Made by a program: the position numbers and the translations under genes. A stretch of 45,707 bases of DNA, from assembly GCA_946406275.1 (NCBI GenBank), contig CAMJJZ010000004.1:1-45707 (forward strand), given 5' to 3'. Under the pieces are notes generated by a model. That model was not told where the DNA came from and did no database searches. It saw only the letters and a program-made list of their open reading frames with translations. The stretch comes from an uncultured Bacteroidales bacterium (GTDB lineage: Bacteria; Bacteroidota; Bacteroidia; Bacteroidales; UBA932). Below are positions 8,271 to 15,634 of the stretch, in pieces (the stretch's first letter is position 1; the number at the start of each line of letters is the position of its first letter).

Positions 8271-8883
8271 GCAGGAATGCGGCCATGGCCCTGAGGGCCT
8301 TTCCGCGGTGGGAAATGGTGTTCTTGAACGCCTCGCCCAGCTCTCCGTTGGTCTGGGTCATGCCCTCCGGGATAAAGACGGGATCGTACCCGAATCCGCC
8401 GGTACCGCGCCTTTCACGGGCTATACTGCCCTCCATTACGCCGTCGAAGAAATGCTTTTCTCCGCCGATGATAAGCGTTGCGGAAGTGCGGAAACGCGCC
8501 TTCCTGGTAGCGTGGGGCGTGGGAATGCCCATGTCCCTCATTACCGATGCCTCTTTTTCCCTGCGGCCCATCTCCCAGAGGAGCTTGGTCATGTTGCGGT
8601 CACTGTCGTGCGCCACTCCGCCGTAGCGGGCGGTGTGCACGCCGGGTTCGCCGCCAAGGATGTCCACCTCAAGGCCGGAGTCATCGGCAAAACAATCCAG
8701 GCCGGTGCGTTCATATATGTACTGTGCCTTCTGGAGGGAGTTGGCACGGAGGGAATTGCCCGTCTCCGGGATGTCTTCCGTGATGCCCGCCTCCGCGGCG
8801 GTAATTATTTCAAAACCAGGGCCCAGGATCTCCGCTGCCTCGCGGACTTTTCCGGGGTTGGCCGTTGCAAATACAAGTTTCAT
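8254..8883 (-). CDS. rdgB: Non-canonical purine NTP pyrophosphatase, RdgB/HAM1 family
   Basis: This house-cleaning enzyme hydrolyses dITP, ITP and XTP to monophosphates, keeping deaminated purines out of nucleic acids. The 209-residue length is close to the family norm. All main motifs are visible: FATANPGKVREA at the N-terminus for triphosphate binding, DDSGLEVDILGGEPGVHTAR (about residues 66-85), GTGGFGYDPVFIPEG (about 162) and SHRGKAL near the C-terminus. It is the first gene of an operon with recO and is divergent from the S41 protease gene. A -7 box TAACTTTG at 8906-8913 leaves a leader of roughly 20 bases and lies where the -33 region of the opposing promoter should be. Confidence 0.95.
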   Translation of the reverse strand: MKLVFATANPGKVREAAEILGPGFEIITAAEAGITEDIPETGNSLRANSLQKAQYIYERTGLDCFADDSGLEVDILGGEPGVHTARYGGVAHDSDRNMTKLLWEMGRREKEASVMRDMGIPTPHATRKARFRTSATLIIGGEKHFFDGVMEGSIARERRGTGGFGYDPVFIPEGMTQTNGELGEAFKNTISHRGKALRAMAAFLHEREH

Positions 8884-8905
8884 GATGGTATGACTTTTGC
8901 CGCCG

Positions 8906-8913
8906 CAAAGTTA
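8906..8913 (-). promoter_or_regulatory. Probable rdgB-recO promoter (-7 box)
   Basis: TAACTTTG on the minus strand, 22 bases before the rdgB ATG. It is back to back with the S41 protease box, 13 bases apart. Confidence 0.55.
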
Positions 8914-8926
8914 CTCATTTATTTTG

Positions 8927-8934
8927 TATCTTTG
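8927..8934 (+). promoter_or_regulatory. Probable S41 protease promoter (-7 box)
   Basis: TATCTTTG ends only 4 bases before the ATG at 8939, so transcription should start at or next to the start codon and the message should be leaderless or nearly so. Confidence 0.6.
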
Positions 8935-8938
8935 TAAC

Positions 8939-10558
8939 ATGAAGAGAATCATATATGCCCTTTCCATATTGGCTTTCTTTGCCACGGGGCTTTCCGCACA
9001 GGCACAGAGTAAGGACTTCACCCTTGGTCAGTGGGTGGAACTACATAACGCAATACTCAAGGAACTCAACCGCTCTTACGTAGACTCGCTGGAAGTGGGC
9101 CGCATAGAGAGGGAAGGCGTAGACGCCATGCTGGGTGCTCTGGACCCTTATACGGTGTATGTTCCGGAAGAAGAGCAGGAAGACTTCCAGATGATGCTCT
9201 CAAGCGCCTACGGCGGCATTGGAGCACTCATCTACAAGCCGGATATAGAAGGAAACGTAATTATCAACGAGCCTTACGCCAATTCTCCGGCCGCCAAGGC
9301 GGGCCTCCACTGCGGAGATGAAATCATGGAAATTGACGGGGAGTCAACCCACGGCCTCACGGCGTCGGAAAGCTCGGACAAGATGAGGGGCAAACCCGGC
9401 ACCAAGGTGGTTTTCAAGGTAAAGAAAGTATACACCGGGAGCGTTGAAGACGTGAAGGTCACACGTGAAAGGATCGTCCTCCCTTCAGTTGAGTATACCG
9501 GCATGCTTAACGGCGAAGACGGCTACATAATGCTCTCCAAGTTCACGGACGGCGTGTGGAGAGACGTCCGCAATTCCTTCTTCAAACTGCGCATGCAGGG
9601 CATGAAGCGCCTGGTGCTGGACCTTCGCGGCAACGGCGGCGGACTCATGACGGAGGCCGTGAACATTGTATCGCTCTTCGTTCCCAAGGGCTCCGTAGTG
9701 GTGTCCTCCAAAGGCAGGACCACCGGCAGCAACGCCACATACCGCACTTCAACGGATCCCATCGACACCAATATTCCAATCGTAGTATTGGTGGATTCCG
9801 GAAGCGCATCGGCCTCGGAAATCGTATCCGGTGCACTCCAGGACTATGACAGGGCCACCATCATCGGCACCCGCACATACGGCAAGGGCCTTGTCCAGAG
9901 CATCAGGCCGCTCCCTTACGACGGTCAGATAAAGGTTACCACCGCAAAGTACTACACTCCTTCGGGACGATGCGTCCAGGCCATCGATTATTCCCACCGC
10001 AACGAGGACGGCAGCGTAGGGCACATCCCGGATTCCCTTACCCATGAGTTCAAGACCGCCCACGGCCGCATCGTAAGGGACGGCGGCGGCATCACCCCGG
10101 ACTTCGAGGTTCAGCCCCACAAGTACTCCAGGCTCACTTATTCCCTGGTCCTTGGCGGCATCGTAGAGCAGTATGCGCTCAATTACGTGGTCCGTCATGA
10201 ATCTGTCCCGGAAGACTTCCATTTCACGGAATTCGAAGACTTCGTGGCCTACGCACAGGACAAGGAGTTCGACTACCGTTCAACGGCCCGCGCCCTGTTT
10301 GACCAGATGAGGAATACGCTCAAGGAAGACGGCCTGGAGAAAACCATGGAATCCCAGCTGGATGCCCTCCAGAAGGCCCTGGAGATGGATAAAGCCACCT
10401 TCCTCTACCTCAAGAAAGACGAAATTGTTCCGTTCATAGAAGAAGAAATCGTAGCGCGCTACTATTTCCAGGAAGCCGCCATCAAGATCCGCCTCCGCTA
10501 TGACGAACAGCTGCACCAGGCACTCAAACAGCCCGCGATAACGATTCCTAGTAATTAA
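8939..10558 (+). CDS. S41 family C-terminal processing protease (CtpA/Prc type)
   Basis: A periplasmic serine protease of 539 residues with a signal peptide (hydrophobic segment then LSAQAQ, cleavage about residue 22). An N-terminal helical part is followed by a PDZ domain (about residues 95-170, with GGIGALIY and AKAGLHCGDEIMEIDG) that gates substrate C-termini, then the S41 core. The core shows LDLRGNGGGLM, the nucleophile region VDSGSASASEIVSGAL and the catalytic lysine in TYGKGLVQS. A helical C-terminal extension (about residues 420-539) is typical of Bacteroidetes members. The ATG at 8939 is chosen because the promoter box lies just before it and because it puts the signal peptide at the N-terminus; an upstream in-frame ATG at 8897 would precede the promoter. 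Likely role: processing or turnover of envelope proteins. Confidence 0.92.
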   Translation: MKRIIYALSILAFFATGLSAQAQSKDFTLGQWVELHNAILKELNRSYVDSLEVGRIEREGVDAMLGALDPYTVYVPEEEQEDFQMMLSSAYGGIGALIYKPDIEGNVIINEPYANSPAAKAGLHCGDEIMEIDGESTHGLTASESSDKMRGKPGTKVVFKVKKVYTGSVEDVKVTRERIVLPSVEYTGMLNGEDGYIMLSKFTDGVWRDVRNSFFKLRMQGMKRLVLDLRGNGGGLMTEAVNIVSLFVPKGSVVVSSKGRTTGSNATYRTSTDPIDTNIPIVVLVDSGSASASEIVSGALQDYDRATIIGTRTYGKGLVQSIRPLPYDGQIKVTTAKYYTPSGRCVQAIDYSHRNEDGSVGHIPDSLTHEFKTAHGRIVRDGGGITPDFEVQPHKYSRLTYSLVLGGIVEQYALNYVVRHESVPEDFHFTEFEDFVAYAQDKEFDYRSTARALFDQMRNTLKEDGLEKTMESQLDALQKALEMDKATFLYLKKDEIVPFIEEEIVARYYFQEAAIKIRLRYDEQLHQALKQPAITIPSN

Positions 10559-10559
10559 A

Positions 10560-10584
10560 GATTCCGGATCAAGTCCGGAATGAC
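10560..10584. repeat. Small palindromic repeat (REP-like), copy 1
   Basis: ATTCCGGA-TCAAG-TCCGGAAT followed by GAC, in the 32-base gap between the S41 protease and RNase R genes. It belongs to the same general pattern as the copies at 34995-35022 and 35721-35748 (ATTCC...GGAATGAC) but differs in the stem. It could act as a hairpin in the transcript between the two genes. Confidence 0.65.
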
Positions 10585-10590
10585 AAGTAT

Positions 10591-12642
10591 ATGTCAAAGA
10601 AAAAATCAAAAAACCGCAGCGCAGGCCACAGGGGGGATAAGAAGAAGAAAGCCCGTAAGATTGTTCCGGAGTATATAGGAACGGCGAAGATGTCCCGTGA
10701 GGGATTCGTATTCGTGGCTGTGGAGGGCCAGGAAGAGGATATCTATGTGAAGGCGTCCAAGACAAGGGGCGCACTCAACGGAGATATCGTCAAAGTGGCC
10801 GTTACCCAGGAGAGGGACGGAAAGGCAAGGAAGCGCAGCGGTGAAATCATTGCAATAATAGAACGATCCACAAAACCTTTTGTGGGCATTCTGCACATAG
10901 TTGGCAAACAGGCCTGGGTGCTAATGAGTTCCAAGACCATGCCGTACGACATTGAGGTCCCCATCCCTGAAGGCGCCCAGAAGGGCATGAAGGTGGCGGC
11001 CGTTGTAGACGGCTGGGAGCGCGGAGAAAGCGCACCTCACGGCCATGTGGTGGATGTTCTGGGCCTTCCCGGAGAGAACGAGACGGAGATGCACGCCATC
11101 CTGGCGGAGTTCGGCCTTCCCTACCGCTTCAGCCCTGAGGTTGAGAACGCGGCCGATTCCATTCCGGACGAGATTACGGACAAGGACCGCGCAAAACGCC
11201 GGGACTTCCGAAATACCCTAACCTTCACCATCGACCCCGCAGACGCAAAGGACTATGACGATGCCATCAGCTTCCGCAAACTGGAAAACGGTAACTACGA
11301 GGTTGGCGTCCATATTGCCGATGTGTCCTGGTACGTTAAGCCCGGCAGCGCCGTGGACAAGGAGGCGCAGGAGCGCGGCACATCGGTGTATCTGGTGGAC
11401 CGCACGGTGCCAATGCTGCCGGAGAAGCTTTCCAACAAACTGTGCTCCCTGAGGCCCGGGGAGGAGAAACTCACCTTCAGCGCAGTGTTCGAGATTACCC
11501 CGCAGGCCAAAGTCTTCAATCCCTGGTTCGGCCGCACAAATATCATTTCCGATTACCGGTTCGCCTATGAGCTGGCGCAGGAAATCATAGACGCCGGACC
11601 GGAAGAGGCTATGAAGCGGGAATTCGGGGAAGGCAGCGAGTGCGGGATTGTACCGGACGCCGTGAAAGAAGCAATAATCGTCCTGAACGATATAGCGCTG
11701 AAGCTGCGTGAAAGGCGTTTCAAGGCCGGTGCCGTGAACTTTGACAGACCGGAGATGAAGGTGGACATTGACGCTGATGGCAAGCCCATAGGAGTGCATC
11801 AGAAGTTCTCCCGCGAGGCCAACTGGCTCATAGAGGAGTTCATGCTCCTTGCCAACCGCAACGTGGCGGAGTACGTGGCCACGGACGGCAAGATGGGCGG
11901 GAAAGCGCTCTCCAAGGCAAAGACCTTTGTCTATCGTGTGCACGATGAGCCCAATATGGAAAAGATATCGGGCCTGAGGGACTTTGCGGGGCACTTCGGC
12001 TACAAGGTGGGGCCGCTGACAGGCGGCAGGGATGTAGCAGTGGCGCTGAACGGCCTCATGGAAGAGGCCAAGGACAAGCCTGAGCTGGCCGCAATCCAGC
12101 TGCTGGCCCTGCGTTCCATGGCCAAGGCCTGCTACAGCACGGACAACATAGGCCACTACGGCCTGGCGTTCAGGTTCTATACGCACTTCACATCACCAAT
12201 CAGGCGCTATCCGGACCTTATGGTCCACCGCCTCCTTGCCAAATACATGGCAGGGGCGGAGTCTCAGGACCTTGACTACTACACCCAGCAGTGCAAGCAC
12301 GCGTCGGAGCGCGAGGTGGTTGCCGCAGAGGCTGAGCGTGAGAGCACCAAGTACAAGCTGGTGGAATTCATGCAGGACAAGATTGGCCAGGAATTCGACG
12401 GCCACGTGTCCGGCGTCACGGAATGGGGCATCTACGTGGAAATCGAGCCTACAAAAATTGAGGGCATGGTCCCCTACCGCACCATCAGGAGTGATTTCTT
12501 CGATTACGACGCGGACAACTACCGCGCCGTTGGCCGCAGAACCCACCGCATAATCCGCCTTGGCGACGCCCTCCGCATCCGTGTGAAAGGCACCTCCCTT
12601 GAGCAGAAACTACTTGATTACGAACTTGTAGAGGAGGTATGA
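10591..12642 (+). CDS. rnr: Ribonuclease R (RNase II family 3'-5' exoribonuclease)
   Basis: A processive hydrolytic exoribonuclease that degrades structured RNA in the cytoplasm. The 683-residue protein has a Lys-rich start (residues 1-30), cold-shock-like OB domains (about 30-190), the RNB catalytic domain (about 205-545) and a C-terminal S1 domain (about 595-683). The RNB active site is seen in DPADAKDYDDAISF near residue 213-226, with the run of Mg2+-binding aspartates intact; HFTSPIRRYPDLMVHR is the conserved C-terminal RNB motif. Length and S1 domain favour RNase R over RNase II. A palindromic repeat fills the gap after the S41 gene. The stop overlaps the next start by 4 bases (ATGA). 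Confidence 0.95.
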   Translation: MSKKKSKNRSAGHRGDKKKKARKIVPEYIGTAKMSREGFVFVAVEGQEEDIYVKASKTRGALNGDIVKVAVTQERDGKARKRSGEIIAIIERSTKPFVGILHIVGKQAWVLMSSKTMPYDIEVPIPEGAQKGMKVAAVVDGWERGESAPHGHVVDVLGLPGENETEMHAILAEFGLPYRFSPEVENAADSIPDEITDKDRAKRRDFRNTLTFTIDPADAKDYDDAISFRKLENGNYEVGVHIADVSWYVKPGSAVDKEAQERGTSVYLVDRTVPMLPEKLSNKLCSLRPGEEKLTFSAVFEITPQAKVFNPWFGRTNIISDYRFAYELAQEIIDAGPEEAMKREFGEGSECGIVPDAVKEAIIVLNDIALKLRERRFKAGAVNFDRPEMKVDIDADGKPIGVHQKFSREANWLIEEFMLLANRNVAEYVATDGKMGGKALSKAKTFVYRVHDEPNMEKISGLRDFAGHFGYKVGPLTGGRDVAVALNGLMEEAKDKPELAAIQLLALRSMAKACYSTDNIGHYGLAFRFYTHFTSPIRRYPDLMVHRLLAKYMAGAESQDLDYYTQQCKHASEREVVAAEAERESTKYKLVEFMQDKIGQEFDGHVSGVTEWGIYVEIEPTKIEGMVPYRTIRSDFFDYDADNYRAVGRRTHRIIRLGDALRIRVKGTSLEQKLLDYELVEEV

Positions 12643-13523
12643 GGACCGTCTCCTTCATAGTGAACCCCGTCTCCGGAGGTAAGGACAAGAAAGGCATCCT
12701 GGCGGCCATAGGCAGGTACATGGACCTTTCCCAGTGCCGGTACGACGTTCGTCAGACCACCTGCGCCGGAGAGGCGGAAACCCTTGCCAGAGACTCCAAG
12801 GCCGATATAGTTGTGGCGGTTGGCGGGGACGGCACCGTAAGCGAGGTCGCGAAGGGGCTCATCGGCACCCAGAAAGCCCTTGGAATAATCCCCTGCGGCA
12901 GCGGAGACGGCCTTGCCCTGCACCTTGGCATAAGCCGTGAACCGGCCAGGGCCGTGAAGGTAATAAACGAGGCCTGCATCCAGAAAATAGACGTTGCCCA
13001 CATAGACGGAAAACCGTTTTTTGTGACGGCCGGCGTGGGGCTTGACGCCCTGGTGAGCTGGGATTTCGCATCGTCCCAAAAGAGGGGGCTGGGGACTTAT
13101 ATCCAAACCGCGCTGGAGAGCTGGATCTGGGAGAAGCCGGAGCAGTATCTGGTGGAGTGCGGGGACAAGTCCTGGAGCGGGAAAGCGGTGTTCGTGACCG
13201 TGGGAAACGCCAACCAGTGGGGCAACGAGGCCAAGATTACGCCCGGAGCGTCCCTTACCGACGGCCTCCTGGACGTTACCATAGTGGAGCCTTTCGATGC
13301 CATCGAAATCCCGGACATGGCCGCACGTCTCATGACAGGCCGCATGGAAACCTATAAGCGTGTGCATACATACCGGGGCACACAGGTGCACATCCGTCGT
13401 ATGGCCTCCGGCCCCGCCCATAAGGACGGAGACCCGTTCCAGGCAGGCAAAGACCTGTATCTGGATGTTGAGCCCGGCGCTTTGAACGTAATTGTTCCCA
13501 GGAACAAACTTGGGAAAGTCTGA
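12639..13523 (+). CDS. Diacylglycerol kinase-family lipid kinase (YegS/BmrU-like)
   Basis: A 294-residue soluble or membrane-associated kinase of the DAGK catalytic family. The N-terminal nucleotide-binding part shows FIVNPVSGGKDKK and the signature VAVGGDGTVSEVAKGL (about residues 63-78), then IIPCGSGDGLALHLG, where the usual GTGNDFA motif is replaced by GSGDGLA. The C-terminal part forms the beta-sandwich with SLTDGLLDVTIVEP. Bacterial relatives phosphorylate lipid acceptors such as diacylglycerol, phosphatidylglycerol or sphingoid lipids; sphingosine-like substrates are plausible in Bacteroidetes but this is inference. It overlaps rnr by 4 bases and is followed after one base by the phosphoesterase gene. 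Confidence 0.85.
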   Translation: MRTVSFIVNPVSGGKDKKGILAAIGRYMDLSQCRYDVRQTTCAGEAETLARDSKADIVVAVGGDGTVSEVAKGLIGTQKALGIIPCGSGDGLALHLGISREPARAVKVINEACIQKIDVAHIDGKPFFVTAGVGLDALVSWDFASSQKRGLGTYIQTALESWIWEKPEQYLVECGDKSWSGKAVFVTVGNANQWGNEAKITPGASLTDGLLDVTIVEPFDAIEIPDMAARLMTGRMETYKRVHTYRGTQVHIRRMASGPAHKDGDPFQAGKDLYLDVEPGALNVIVPRNKLGKV

Positions 13524-13524
13524 T

Positions 13525-14667
13525 ATGAAAAGAATCTCTTTGTGTGCAGCGCTGATGCTGCTTGTTTCCCTTTGGGCCGGCGCCCAGGGCGTGAAGGCCG
13601 GGCCATGGCTAGGCGACTGCTCTGAAAACGCCGTCACCATTCTCTGGACCAGCGAGGTTCCGGGAATGGCATATGTGGAACTGGAAGACGGCACTCAGCT
13701 TTACGAAACCTTTGCCGGAAGGCGCATCTTCCGCAGCTTTCACAGCATAAAGGTAGAAGGCCTCAACCGCGGGGAAACCCTCCGCTACAGGGTATGCGGC
13801 ACCAATCTCAAGGACGATTCCAACGCCCGCAATCCAAAGTTTGAGGGCGGCTACAGCAGCCCCTGGTACGCCACACGTACGCTGGACTCCAAGGCCTCCG
13901 GCTGCCGCTTCTCCGTATTCAACGATATCCACATGAAGGCGGACAAGTATGCCGCCCTGGCCGCCCAGGTGGATTCTGCGGCAACGGATTTCATATTCCT
14001 GAACGGAGACATAGTATCGGCCGGAAACTATGTTCTTGACAGCCTTGTCCGGTATGCCGTGGAACCTATAGGAGACCTTACTCACGGACTTCCGCTGTTC
14101 TTTGCCCGTGGCAACCACGAGGGCCGCGGAAACAACCCCACCATTGTTGCCGATGTATTTCCGCACAGCGATCCCGCCCCCTTCTACTACACTTTCCGAC
14201 AAGGCCCTGTAGCGTTCATCGTCTTTGACGGCGGGGAAACAAGCGAGAAAAGAAGCGTCCTTTACAGCGGAACCGAAGTCTATGAAGATTACCTCAACCG
14301 GCAGATAGAATGGGCTAAAAAGGCCATGAAAGACCCTCTGTTCCGCAAAGCACCTGTCAAGGTATGCCTGGTCCACATCCCAATGATAGACCACCCGGAC
14401 AAGACGGACTATATTATCCAGCGCTGGCTCAACCATCACATCGTCCCCATGCTGGACAAGGCCGGAGTCAATTTCATGATAGGCGCTGACCTCCACGAGT
14501 TCATAATGTGCGACCCCGGCGTAATGGGCGCCACCTCCTTCCCTATCCTGGTGAACGATGACGTCCGCCGCCTGGACTTCAGCTACCAAAAGGGCGGCCA
14601 GATCCACGTGACCACCTTCAACGCTTCCGGGGAAAAGGAATTCGAACGCGATTTCCCGGTCAAATAA
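13525..14667 (+). CDS. Secreted metallophosphoesterase with Fn3-like N-domain
   Basis: A 380-residue exported calcineurin-like phosphoesterase. A signal peptide (MKRISLC..., cleavage near LWAGAQ, residue about 20) is followed by a purple-acid-phosphatase-type fibronectin III-like domain (about 22-125) and the catalytic domain (about 135-380). Dinuclear metal motifs are visible in order: FNDIHMK (DxH), LNGDIVS (GD), FARGNHEGRG (GNHE), LVHIPMI and GADLHEF. It is the last gene of the run that starts at rnr. The ATG at 13525, two bases after the kinase stop, gives the signal peptide; an upstream in-frame start at 13492 lies inside the kinase gene and would add a hydrophilic N-terminus. The substrate is unknown; a periplasmic phosphomonoesterase or phosphodiesterase is likely. 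Its stop is 1 base from the convergent manA stop. Confidence 0.85.
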   Translation: MKRISLCAALMLLVSLWAGAQGVKAGPWLGDCSENAVTILWTSEVPGMAYVELEDGTQLYETFAGRRIFRSFHSIKVEGLNRGETLRYRVCGTNLKDDSNARNPKFEGGYSSPWYATRTLDSKASGCRFSVFNDIHMKADKYAALAAQVDSAATDFIFLNGDIVSAGNYVLDSLVRYAVEPIGDLTHGLPLFFARGNHEGRGNNPTIVADVFPHSDPAPFYYTFRQGPVAFIVFDGGETSEKRSVLYSGTEVYEDYLNRQIEWAKKAMKDPLFRKAPVKVCLVHIPMIDHPDKTDYIIQRWLNHHIVPMLDKAGVNFMIGADLHEFIMCDPGVMGATSFPILVNDDVRRLDFSYQKGGQIHVTTFNASGEKEFERDFPVK

Positions 14668-14668
14668 G

Positions 14669-15634
14669 TTAGCAACAGCTTCCCAGAATCTTCATTCCCT
14701 GGGCCGACGGCACCAGTAAAACGGAGCCGCGGCATGCAGGCACAAGGAGGGTGTCTCCCTGACGGACGTGCTGGCCGTCAACAAGGCCGGAGCCTTCCGT
14801 GCAGATCACGGTCATGAAGGAATCCGGCAGAGCCACTTCCATGGGCTTTGTGAGGTCATATAGAGTGGTAGTAAAATATTTGCAGCTCACAAGCTCTACC
14901 GGGGTGTCTTTTGCGGGCTGGTAGGATGTCCGGTACGTGGGAAGGACGTTGAAATCTATGGCCTGAAGGGCCAGGTCTGTGTGCAGCTGGCGGGGTTTTC
15001 CGTCAAGGCCAAGGCGGCCGTAATCCCATATGCGGTAAGTGAGGTCCGACGTCTGCTGGATCTCTGCCAGAAGACAGCCGGAGCATATAGCGTGGATGCG
15101 GCCGGGAGGAAGGAAGAACACGTCGCCGGGCTTTACCTCGTAACGGGCAAGGATGTCCGTTATGGTGCCGTCCGCAACGCGCCGCTGGTACTCTTCCCGG
15201 GTGACTTCCTGCTTTATGCCGCAGTAGAGCGCCGCACCGGGTTCCGTATCAATCACGTACCACATCTCCGTCTTGCCGCGGAACTCAGGGCCGTGGACGC
15301 GCTTTGCCATCTCATCGTCCGGATGTACCTGGATGGAAAGGTCGCTGTGCGCGTCGATGAACTTTATAAGGAGGGGGAAATCCTCTCCTACGGCCTCGTA
15401 CACGTGTTTTCCAAGGAGCTGGTCCTTATACTGGGCGCAAAGCCACGGGGCGCTGTGGCCGCGGAGCGGGCCGTTGTCCACAAGGGTAAGGTGCTCTCCG
15501 TAACCGGAGATTTCCCAGCTCTCCCCTATCTTGGGAAGGTTGCCGGGAACGCCTTTATAGGGTAAAATTCTCTCCCCGCCCCAGACCATGGTCCGGAACC
15601 AGGGAGAGAATCTGAGTGTGTAAAGCTTTTCCAT
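14669..15634 (-). CDS. manA: Mannose-6-phosphate isomerase, class I
   Basis: This zinc enzyme interconverts mannose-6-phosphate and fructose-6-phosphate, linking glycolysis to GDP-mannose formation and mannose use. The 321-residue protein is a short single-cupin-core form common in Bacteroidetes and Firmicutes. Metal and active-site motifs are SIQVHPDDEMA (about residues 100-110), GKTEMWYVID (about 119) and LPPGRIHAICSG (about 176). Its ATG overlaps the M3 peptidase stop by one base (TAATG), so it is the second gene of that operon; no metabolic link between the two is obvious. Convergent with the phosphoesterase gene, with no room for a separate terminator. Confidence 0.93.
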   Translation of the reverse strand: MEKLYTLRFSPWFRTMVWGGERILPYKGVPGNLPKIGESWEISGYGEHLTLVDNGPLRGHSAPWLCAQYKDQLLGKHVYEAVGEDFPLLIKFIDAHSDLSIQVHPDDEMAKRVHGPEFRGKTEMWYVIDTEPGAALYCGIKQEVTREEYQRRVADGTITDILARYEVKPGDVFFLPPGRIHAICSGCLLAEIQQTSDLTYRIWDYGRLGLDGKPRQLHTDLALQAIDFNVLPTYRTSYQPAKDTPVELVSCKYFTTTLYDLTKPMEVALPDSFMTVICTEGSGLVDGQHVRQGDTLLVPACRGSVLLVPSAQGMKILGSCC

